A DNA stretch of 11,070 nt from Chloroflexota bacterium (lineage in GTDB: Bacteria; Chloroflexota; Dormibacteria; Dormibacterales; Dormibacteraceae): NCBI GenBank assembly GCA_005879675.1, contig VBJE01000034.1, positions 1-11,070 on the forward strand. The letters run 5' to 3'. The position numbers were made by a program, and so were the translations under genes. Of this stretch, positions 5,691 to 11,070 are shown one piece after another (the stretch's first letter is position 1; every line of letters starts with the position of its first letter). The notes below the pieces were generated by a model. The model was not told the origin of the DNA, did no database searches, and worked only from the letters and a program-made list of their open reading frames with translations.

Positions 5691-7318
5691 CCGAGCTCCA
5701 GCAGGGGGATAGCGATGGACGGGCTATGCCCGGCCGTCGCGACAGGGGGGAGTCCCCCCTCAGAAACGACAGCGGCCTGCCGCTGAAGCCGGTCTACTCG
5801 ATCGAGGACCGTCGTGCGGAAGAACCCATGCCCGGGTCGTTCCCGTTCACGCGGGGGATCCACAAGGACATGTACCGCGGCCGCTTGTGGACGATGCGCC
5901 AGTACGCGGGCTTCGGCACGGCGGCCGAGTCCAACAAGCGCTACAGGTTCCTGCTGAAGCAGGGCCAGACCGGCCTGTCGGTCGCGTTCGACCTGCCGAC
6001 GCAGATCGGCTACGACTCCGACGACCCGATGGCGAACGGTGAGGTGGGCAAGGTGGGCGTGGCCATCGACTCGCTCGAGGACATGGAGATCCTCCTCCAC
6101 GACATCCCGCTGGAGAAGGTCTCGACGTCGATGACGATCAACGCCACCGCGGCGATGCTGCTGCTGCTGTACCAGCTCGTCGCCGAGAAGCAGGGCTGCC
6201 CGCCGGAGAAGATCACCGGCACGGTGCAAAACGACATCCTCAAGGAGTACGCGGCGCGTGGCACCTACATCTTTCCGCCCCAGCCGTCGATGCGGCTGAT
6301 CACGGACCTCTTCGCCTATTGCAAGCGCAGCCTGCCCAACTGGAACACCATCTCCATCTCCGGCTACCACATGCGCGAAGCCGGCTCGACCGCGGCCGAA
6401 GAGATCGCGCTCACTCTCAGCCACGCCATCGCCTACGTGGAGGCGGCGCGGGCCGCCGGGCTCGCCGTCGACGACTTCGCGCCGCGCGTGTCGTTCTTCT
6501 TCGCGTGCCACATGGACTTCTTCGAGGAGGTGGCGAAGTTTCGCGCCGCGCGCCGGATGTGGGCGCGGATCATGCGCGATCGCTTCCACGCCCGCGACGA
6601 ACGCTCGCAGGCGCTGAGGTTCCACACCCAGACCGGCGGCGTGACCCTGACCGCGCAGCAACCGCTGAACAACGTGGTGCGCACGACGCTGGAGGCGATG
6701 AGCGCCGTCCTCGGTGGCACGCAGTCCCTGCATACCAATGCCTACGACGAGGCGCTCGGCCTCCCGTCGGAGAGCGCGGCCGAGATCGCGCTGCGCACGC
6801 AGCAGGTCATCGGCTACGAGTCGGCGGTGCCATATGTCGCCGACCCGCTCGGCGGCTCGTACTACGTCGAGAACCTCACCGACCGCGTCGAGGAGGAAGC
6901 GCTCGCCATCATGGCTGAGATCGACGAGCTCGGCGGCGCCGTGAGCTGCATCGAGAAAGGCTGGACGCAGCGCCGGATCGCCGACAGCGCGTACCGGCTC
7001 CAGCGGCGCATCGAGTCCGGTGAGCGCGTGATCGTCGGCCTCAACCGCTACACCGAGACGGATGCGCGCCCGGTCGAGATCATGCGCATCAGCGCCCGGC
7101 AGCAGGTCGCCCAGGCGCGCGCGTTGAAGAAGCTGCGGGCCCGGCGCTCGAAGGCCGCGGTCGAGCGGCATCTCGCCGATCTCGAGCGGGCGGCGCGCGG
7201 AACCGAAAACCTCATGCCCCCGCTGAAGGCGGCGCTCGCGGACTACGTGACGATCGGGGAGTGCTGCCGCGTGCTGCGCGGCGTGTTCGGCGAATACCAC
7301 CCAGGGGAGGCTGCGTGA
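5687..7318 (+). CDS. Methylmalonyl-CoA mutase large (catalytic barrel) subunit
   Basis: A 543-residue B12-dependent acyl-CoA mutase barrel. It should isomerise (R)-methylmalonyl-CoA to succinyl-CoA. Conserved blocks: FPFTRGIHKDMYRGRLWTMRQYAGFG (residues 52-77), GQTGLSVAFDLPTQ, VSTSMTINATA, QNDILKEYAARGTYIFPPQPSMRLITD, ISISGYHMREAGSTAAEE, RFHTQTGGVTLTAQQP, and GGTQSLHTNAYDEALGLP. Specificity residues favour methylmalonyl-CoA: Y73 in RQYAGF, R203 in PSMR and H228 in SGYHxREAG; isobutyryl-CoA mutases have Phe and Gln at the first two. The protein ends after the barrel with no DxHxxG B12-binding domain, so it is the large subunit of a split enzyme. The first 28 residues are poorly conserved and lie over strong inverted repeats; ATG 5726 is an alternative in-frame start. 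ATG 5687 overlaps the epimerase TGA (ATGA). Confidence 0.94.
   Translation: MTELQQGDSDGRAMPGRRDRGESPLRNDSGLPLKPVYSIEDRRAEEPMPGSFPFTRGIHKDMYRGRLWTMRQYAGFGTAAESNKRYRFLLKQGQTGLSVAFDLPTQIGYDSDDPMANGEVGKVGVAIDSLEDMEILLHDIPLEKVSTSMTINATAAMLLLLYQLVAEKQGCPPEKITGTVQNDILKEYAARGTYIFPPQPSMRLITDLFAYCKRSLPNWNTISISGYHMREAGSTAAEEIALTLSHAIAYVEAARAAGLAVDDFAPRVSFFFACHMDFFEEVAKFRAARRMWARIMRDRFHARDERSQALRFHTQTGGVTLTAQQPLNNVVRTTLEAMSAVLGGTQSLHTNAYDEALGLPSESAAEIALRTQQVIGYESAVPYVADPLGGSYYVENLTDRVEEEALAIMAEIDELGGAVSCIEKGWTQRRIADSAYRLQRRIESGERVIVGLNRYTETDARPVEIMRISARQQVAQARALKKLRARRSKAAVERHLADLERAARGTENLMPPLKAALADYVTIGECCRVLRGVFGEYHPGEAA
5703..5708 (+). promoter_or_regulatory. Shine-Dalgarno-like AGGGGG inside the mutase start region
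   Basis: AGGGGG lies six bases before an ATG at 5715. That ATG is not in the mutase frame; it opens a 23-codon reading frame ending at TGA 5784-5786. The mutase's own ATG 5687 has only GAGG one base upstream. Confidence 0.35.
5717..5760. repeat. Three abutting inverted repeats in the mutase 5' coding region
   Basis: Three dyads lie end to end. 5717-5735: arms GGACGGGC and GCCCGGCC around TAT, one mismatch. 5736-5743: the perfect palindrome GTCGCGAC. 5744-5760: arms AGGGGGGA and TCCCCCCT around one G, all eight positions pairing. As RNA the first could form a stable hairpin, and the third could too with a larger loop. They sit in the variable N-terminal stretch of the mutase. There is no T run after them, so a Rho-independent terminator is unlikely. 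Function unknown. Confidence 0.6.
7303..7310 (+). promoter_or_regulatory. Strong Shine-Dalgarno for the second VOC gene
   Basis: AGGGGAGG lies seven bases before ATG 7318 and lies inside the end of the mutase gene. It decides the start: the longer in-frame opening at 7261 would add 19 Arg-rich residues unlike the VOC fold. Confidence 0.75.
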
Positions 7319-7725
7319 TGGCTCAGGCGGTGATTCCGATGCTGGCGTATGAAAACGGTCCCGCGGCGATGGACTGGCTCGCCCGGGCATTCGGCTTCAA
7401 AGAGCTGGACCGGCGGGTGGAGAACGGCCGTCTCACCCACGGCGAGATGGAGCTCGACGGTGGCGTGATCATGCTGGCGACCCCCTCTCCGCATTACCAC
7501 GGCCCCAAGCACCATCGCGAGGAGTGCGAGGCGGCGGCGCGCTGGCAGGAGGTCCCGTACATCGTCGACGGGGTGCTCGTCCACGTGGACGACGTCAGAG
7601 GCCACTTTGACCGGGCGCGCGAGCAGGGGGCGAGGATCCTGTCCGAGCTCGAGGAAGGAGAGCAGGGCGAGCGCTACCGCGCCGAGGATCTCGAGGGACA
7701 CCGCTGGATGTTCATGCAGAAGTGA
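7318..7725 (+). CDS. VOC / glyoxalase-superfamily protein of unknown substrate
   Basis: A 135-residue protein. VIPMLAYENGPAAMDWLARAFGF (residues 6-27) is the first VOC module, as in PhnB- and glyoxalase-like proteins. GVLVHVDDVRGHFDRAREQGARIL (85-108) and RYRAEDLEGHRWMFMQ (119-134) form the second. The GHRW His (H128) and H41 or E43 in LTHGEMEL are candidate metal ligands. The insert HYHGPKHHREEC (59-70) has four His and one Cys and is unusually His-rich. It is only distantly similar to the epimerase gene upstream and lacks that gene's HHVGVAV and LLQPL motifs, so a second methylmalonyl-CoA epimerase is unlikely. ATG 7318 overlaps the mutase TGA by one base (TGATG) and has a strong ribosome site. 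Substrate unknown; position suggests a link to acyl-CoA metabolism. Confidence 0.82.
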   Translation: MAQAVIPMLAYENGPAAMDWLARAFGFKELDRRVENGRLTHGEMELDGGVIMLATPSPHYHGPKHHREECEAAARWQEVPYIVDGVLVHVDDVRGHFDRAREQGARILSELEEGEQGERYRAEDLEGHRWMFMQK

Positions 7726-9242
7726 CCACACGAAAGGTCGACCCGCTCAACGAGCTTCGGCAGCGGAAGTACGAGGCGGGCCACGGCGACGCCGAGGCGT
7801 TCAAGCGGCAGCACGCCAAGGGCAAGCTGACCGCGAGGGAGCGGATCTCGCGCCTGGTCGACCGGAACTCGTTCGAGGAGATCGACCTCTTCGCCCGCCA
7901 TGGCGACGGCGTGCCCGGCGACGGCGTCGTCACCGGGATGGCGAAGATCGGCGGCCGCGACGTGATGCTGTTCAGCCACGACGCGAGCGTGTTCGGCGGG
8001 TCCCTCGGCGAGGTGTTCGCCGAGAAGGTGATCAAGTCCATGGACCTCGCGCTCAGCAACCGCATCCCGATCATCGGCATCAACGACTCCGGCGGTGCGC
8101 GGATCCAGGAGGGCGTGGTCTCGCTCGCCGGCTACGCCGAGATCTTCTGGCGTAACGTCGAGGCCAGCGGGGTGGTGCCGCAGCTGAGCCTCATCCTCGG
8201 CCCGTGCACCGGGGGGGCGGTGTACTCGCCCGCGATCACGGACTTCACGTTCATGGTCCACGGGGTGGGCTACATGTTCATCACCGGCCCGGAGGTGATC
8301 CGCGTCACCACGGGCGAGGACGTCACCTTCGACTCGCTCGGCGGCGCCGAGGTCCACAACGTCCGCTCCGGAGTCGCGCATTTCCTCGCCGAGAGCGAGC
8401 AGGAGTGCTTCACCCAGGTGCGGAAGCTCTTCGCGTACATCCCGCAGAGCTGCGAGGGGCAGCCGCCGAGCGTCCAGCCCACCGACGACCCCGAGCGCGC
8501 GGCCCCGTCCCTGGCCACCGTCATCCCCGACAACCCGAAGGAGCCCTACGACATCAAGGACGTGATCACCGCCGTCGTCGACAGCGGCGAGTTCCTCGAG
8601 GTCCAGACCTACTACGCCATGAACATCGTCGTCGGATTCGCTCACCTCGACGGCAAGCCGGTGGGTATCGTCGCCAACCAGCCCAAGGTCATGGCCGGCG
8701 CGCTCGACATCAACGCGTCGGACAAGGCGGCGCGGTTCGTGCGCTTCTGCGACGCCTTCAACATCCCCCTCGTCACGTTTGTCGACGTGCCGGGGTTTCT
8801 GCCGGGCACGTCTCAGGAGTACGGCGGCATCATCCGCCACGGCGCCAAGCTGCTCTACGCCTTCAGCGAGGCGACGGTGCCAAAGCTGACCGTGATCACG
8901 CGCAAGGCGTACGGCGGCGCCTACTGCGTCATGTGCTCGAAGCACATCCGCGCCGATTTCAACGTGGCATGGCCCACGGCCGAGATCGCGGTCATGGGGC
9001 CGGAGGGCGCGGTGAACATCCTCTTCCGGAAAGAGCTCAGCAGCGGCGCCGCGCAGCGGGCCGAGCTCGTGAGCGAATACACCGAGCGGTTCGCCAACCC
9101 GTACATCGCCGCCGAGCGCGGCTACATCGACGACGTCATCGAACCGGGGCGCACCCGCTCCACGCTTATCCGGGCGCTCCGGATAGCCATGCGCAAGGAG
9201 CGGCATCGGAGCCCGAGATGGCACGGCAACATCCCGCTTTAA
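7722..9242 (+). CDS. Acyl-CoA (propionyl-CoA) carboxylase beta / carboxyltransferase subunit
   Basis: A 506-residue carboxyltransferase of the PccB/AccD5 type, carrying CO2 from carboxybiotin to the alpha carbon of propionyl-CoA (some relatives also use acetyl-CoA). The N-terminal half has GKLTARERISRLVD (34-47) and the oxyanion loops SGGARIQEG (123-131) and GPCTGGAVYSP (160-170). The C-terminal half has VPGFLPGTSQEYGGIIRHGAK (356-376) and RKAYGGAYCVM (394-404), then AWPTAEIAVMGPEGAVNIL and the typical tail HGNIPL. Length is normal. GTG 7722 overlaps the VOC stop (GTGA). Adjacent mce and mutase genes support propionyl-CoA as substrate, but that is context. Its partner, the biotin carboxylase/carrier (alpha) subunit, is not in this window. 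Confidence 0.93.
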   Translation: MTTRKVDPLNELRQRKYEAGHGDAEAFKRQHAKGKLTARERISRLVDRNSFEEIDLFARHGDGVPGDGVVTGMAKIGGRDVMLFSHDASVFGGSLGEVFAEKVIKSMDLALSNRIPIIGINDSGGARIQEGVVSLAGYAEIFWRNVEASGVVPQLSLILGPCTGGAVYSPAITDFTFMVHGVGYMFITGPEVIRVTTGEDVTFDSLGGAEVHNVRSGVAHFLAESEQECFTQVRKLFAYIPQSCEGQPPSVQPTDDPERAAPSLATVIPDNPKEPYDIKDVITAVVDSGEFLEVQTYYAMNIVVGFAHLDGKPVGIVANQPKVMAGALDINASDKAARFVRFCDAFNIPLVTFVDVPGFLPGTSQEYGGIIRHGAKLLYAFSEATVPKLTVITRKAYGGAYCVMCSKHIRADFNVAWPTAEIAVMGPEGAVNILFRKELSSGAAQRAELVSEYTERFANPYIAAERGYIDDVIEPGRTRSTLIRALRIAMRKERHRSPRWHGNIPL

Positions 9243-9256
9243 GCGACACTTAGGCC

Positions 9257-9541
9257 GTGCCAAGGCAGGACGCGCAGGGCCGCTGGATCTCGGACGACGG
9301 GCTCCAGTACTGGGACGGCAACGCGTGGCGGCCGGTAGGCGCGCAGGCGCCGCAGCGCAGGGGGATTTCGGCGGTGCCCGCGGTGCTGATCGGCTGCGGG
9401 TTCGCGCTGGTCATCGTGCTTCTGCTCGGGATCGGCCTGACCGTCTTCATGTTCAACAGCGCCGACTTTCAGCGCGGGTTCTGCAACGGCTACACGAACG
9501 GGGACGCGAACCTGACCTGCCCCTTCCACCCTTCGCCTTAG
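9257..9541 (+). CDS. Small single-span membrane protein with DUF2510-like N-terminus
   Basis: A 94-residue protein. Residues 9-26 (RWISDDGLQYWDGNAWRP) resemble the short WDG-W motif of DUF2510-type actinobacterial proteins. A basic patch (QRR, 33-35) precedes one hydrophobic segment at about 40-66 (VPAVLIGCGFALVIVLLLGI...). A short tail of 28 residues with two Cys (C76, C88) follows. By the positive-inside rule the N-terminus is cytoplasmic and the tail outside, where the cysteines could form a disulfide. GTG 9257 is the only sensible start; TTAGG lies close upstream. It starts 14 bases after pccB and ends one base before the sucC start, so it is almost certainly cotranscribed with metabolic genes. 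Function unknown. Codon pattern and fit between neighbours support a real gene. Confidence 0.68.
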   Translation: MPRQDAQGRWISDDGLQYWDGNAWRPVGAQAPQRRGISAVPAVLIGCGFALVIVLLLGIGLTVFMFNSADFQRGFCNGYTNGDANLTCPFHPSP

Positions 9542-9542
9542 G

Positions 9543-10682
9543 GTGAAGCTCCTCGAGTACCAGGCCAAAGAGGTCCTGGCCTCGCTTGGCATCGCGATCC
9601 CGCCGGGCGTGGTGGCGCGCAATCCCGACGAGGCGGCCGCGGCGTTCGCCAGGCTTGGCCCCGTCGCGGTCAAAGCGCAGGTGCCGGTCGGGGGACGCGG
9701 CAAGGCGGGCGGCATCAAGCTCGCCGGCTCCGCGGACGAGGCCCGCCGCGCCGCCCAGCAGATCATCGGCATGGACATCAAGGGCTTCAAGGTGCCGCTC
9801 GTCTACTGCGAGGCCGCGCTGGAGATCGAGCGCGAGATCTACCTCGGCTTCACCGTCGACCGCGACGCGCGCGCCAACATCCTGATGCTCTCCGCCAAGG
9901 GCGGGATGGACATCGAGCAGGTGGCCGAAGAGTCGCCGGATTCGATCGCCCGCCTCTATCCGAACCCGTGGCGGGGACCGCTGAACTTCGAGCTCGCGCA
10001 GCTCGCCTACGACGCGGAGCTGGGCGACCTCTCGCGGCCGCTGATCAGCATCATCGCGAAGCTGTACCGCGCCATCCCCGACTACGACGCTCTGACCGCC
10101 GAGATCAACCCCCTCGTGGTGACGAAGAGCGGCGAAGTCGTCGCGGGCGACGCCAAGCTCGAGATCGACGACAACGCCGCGTGGCGCCACAAGGACCTCG
10201 AGGAGAGGTACGGCGCGGTCCTGGAGGGCGATCCGTACGAGGTCGAGGCCAAGAAGCGCGGGCTCACGTACGTGTCGCTCGACGGCGACATCGGCATCAT
10301 CGGCAACGGCGCGGGCCTGTGCATGGGCACGCTCGACCTGGTCCAGCGCGCGGGCGGACGGCCGGCCAACTTCTGCGACATCGGCGGCGGCGCCAAGGCA
10401 GAGGTTGTCGAGAACGCGCTCGCCGTGATCCTGATGAACCCGAAGGTGAAGGGCGTCGTGATCAACGTGTTCGGCGGCATCACGCGCGGCGACGAGGTGG
10501 CGAAGGGGGTCGTGACCGCGCGCGACAACCTCAAGATGAAGCTGCCGCTGGTCGTGCGCCTTAGCGGCACGCGCGAGGAGGAGGGGCGCGAGATCCTGAG
10601 GAAGAACGGCATCGAGCCGGGGGTCAGCGGGTGGGAAGCCGCCAAGAAGATCGTGGAATTGGCACAGGCGGGGGTGCGGTGA
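9543..10682 (+). CDS. sucC: Succinyl-CoA ligase (ADP/GDP-forming), beta subunit
   Basis: A 379-residue protein of normal SucC length. With SucD it converts succinyl-CoA, ADP or GDP and phosphate into succinate, CoA and NTP, in the TCA cycle and here also draining the methylmalonyl route. The ATP-grasp N-terminal domain shows MKLLEYQAKEVL (1-12), KAQVPVGGRGKAGGIKL (44-60) and the Mg-binding region AEINPLVV (186-193) with GDAKLEIDDNA (202-212). The ligase domain shows GIIGNGAGLCM (251-261), FCDIGGGA (277-284) and NVFGGITRGDEVA (308-320). Nucleotide preference cannot be judged. GTG 9543 begins one base after the previous TAG and yields the conserved N-terminus; the TGA overlaps the sucD GTG (GTGA). 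Confidence 0.97.
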   Translation: MKLLEYQAKEVLASLGIAIPPGVVARNPDEAAAAFARLGPVAVKAQVPVGGRGKAGGIKLAGSADEARRAAQQIIGMDIKGFKVPLVYCEAALEIEREIYLGFTVDRDARANILMLSAKGGMDIEQVAEESPDSIARLYPNPWRGPLNFELAQLAYDAELGDLSRPLISIIAKLYRAIPDYDALTAEINPLVVTKSGEVVAGDAKLEIDDNAAWRHKDLEERYGAVLEGDPYEVEAKKRGLTYVSLDGDIGIIGNGAGLCMGTLDLVQRAGGRPANFCDIGGGAKAEVVENALAVILMNPKVKGVVINVFGGITRGDEVAKGVVTARDNLKMKLPLVVRLSGTREEEGREILRKNGIEPGVSGWEAAKKIVELAQAGVR

Positions 10683-11070
10683 GCATCCTCCTCGACTCGT
10701 CGACCAGGGTCATCGTCCAGGGCATCACGGGTCGTGAAGGCGGCTTCCACACCCAGCAGATGCAGGAGCTGGGCACCAAGGTGGCTGGCGGCACGAGCCC
10801 CGGGAAGGGCGGCACGACGCACCTCGGCGTGCCGGTCTTCAACACCGTCGCCGACGCCGTCAAGGCGACCGGCGCCAACGCTTCGGGCATCTTCGTCCCC
10901 GCGCCGTTCGCGGCCGACGCGATCATGGAGGCCGCCGCGGCCGGGATCACCCTCATCGTCTGCATCACCGAGGGCATCCCGATCCAGGACATGATCAAGG
11001 TCAAGGACTTCCTTCGCGGCTATCCCCAGGCGCGTCTCCTGGGCGCCAACTGCCCGGGCCTTATCACGCC
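10679..11070 (+). CDS. sucD: Succinyl-CoA ligase, alpha subunit (3' partial)
   Basis: GTG 10679 overlaps the sucC stop by four bases and opens a frame running off the window; 130 codons are visible of about 290-300 expected. The CoA-binding Rossmann domain is evident: VIVQGITGREGGFHTQQM (11-28), GGTSPGKGG (37-45), GVPVFNTVADAV, IFVPAPFAADAI, VCITEGIPIQDM (94-105) and GANCPGLI. The active-site His that becomes phosphorylated lies in the part beyond the window, so it cannot be checked. Motifs and the sucC overlap make the assignment secure. No window base contradicts an intact gene. Confidence 0.96.
   Translation, partial: MSILLDSSTRVIVQGITGREGGFHTQQMQELGTKVAGGTSPGKGGTTHLGVPVFNTVADAVKATGANASGIFVPAPFAADAIMEAAAAGITLIVCITEGIPIQDMIKVKDFLRGYPQARLLGANCPGLIT

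Noticed and set aside
5744..5760. Rho-independent terminator between epimerase and mutase
   Set aside because: The stem lies inside the mutase frame and is followed by CAGAAACG, not a T run.
7261..7317. Longer N-terminus for the second VOC protein
   Set aside because: The extra residues are Arg-rich and out of keeping with the fold; AGGGGAGG seven bases before ATG 7318 identifies the start.
5687..7318. Isobutyryl-CoA or 2-hydroxyisobutyryl-CoA mutase identity
   Set aside because: Tyr73 and Arg203 match methylmalonyl-CoA mutase; isobutyryl-CoA mutases carry Phe and Gln there, and hydroxyisobutyryl enzymes replace the Tyr with Ile. The epimerase next door also supports methylmalonyl-CoA.
5522..7390. 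622-codon open frame on the minus strand
   Set aside because: It is antisense to the mutase, epimerase and VOC genes. Its composition is that of GC-rich antisense frames, it has no recognisable motif, and the plus-strand genes are firmly identified.
7674..9263. 529-codon minus-strand frame opposite the carboxylase gene
   Set aside because: Shadow frame of pccB: rich in Asp, His, Arg and Val dipeptides, with no domain pattern and no ribosome site considered convincing.
1..11070. Hidden defence, mobile or phage system
   Set aside because: No transposase, integrase, nuclease, toxin-antitoxin pair, terminal repeats or change in composition was seen; all intervals above 300 bases are filled by identified genes.

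Overview
The window is GC-rich bacterial DNA, densely packed, with G/C-ending codons, frequent GTG starts and many 1-4 base gene overlaps. A WS/DGAT acyltransferase, a DUF2510-like small membrane protein, SCP2-type proteins and a split methylmalonyl-CoA mutase point to a high-GC Gram-positive-like or related soil lineage (Actinobacteriota, or a Dormibacterota/Chloroflexota-type relative). That placement is inference; no marker gene here settles it.

Left part (1-2845). The 3' end of a gene for a Glu/Pro-rich protein with a C-terminal FHA domain enters from the left on the + strand. It overlaps by 17 bases the end of a convergent DinB-like gene. The DinB-like gene lies 13 bases downstream of a full-length wax ester synthase/diacylglycerol acyltransferase gene, so these two form a minus-strand unit.

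Right part (2887-11070). Eleven genes all run on the + strand with gaps of 14 bases or fewer: MOSC protein, two SCP2-like proteins, 3-hydroxyacyl-CoA dehydrogenase, methylmalonyl-CoA epimerase, methylmalonyl-CoA mutase large subunit, a second VOC protein, acyl-/propionyl-CoA carboxylase beta subunit, a 94-residue membrane protein, sucC, and the start of sucD, which is cut by the window end. Spacing and overlaps (GTGA, ATGA, TGATG) suggest one transcript with translational coupling.

How it fits together. The core is the propionyl-CoA to succinate route: propionyl-CoA carboxylase makes (S)-methylmalonyl-CoA, the epimerase converts it to the R form, the B12-dependent mutase makes succinyl-CoA, and SucCD yields succinate plus ATP or GTP. 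The hydroxyacyl-CoA dehydrogenase and SCP2-like proteins connect this to beta-oxidation and acyl-chain handling, and the divergent WS/DGAT connects it to storage lipid synthesis. The biotin carboxylase/carrier subunit, the B12-binding mutase subunit and the MeaB-type chaperone are not in the window.

No RNA gene, CRISPR array, insertion sequence or phage feature was found. I do not see a clearly new defence or mobile system. The points most worth a second look are: a run of three abutting inverted repeats and a strong out-of-frame ribosome binding site at the start of the mutase gene; a dyad carrying mirrored -10-like hexamers in the 41-base divergent intergenic region; a dehydrogenase lacking its usual active-site Asn; and the small membrane protein embedded between pccB and sucC.
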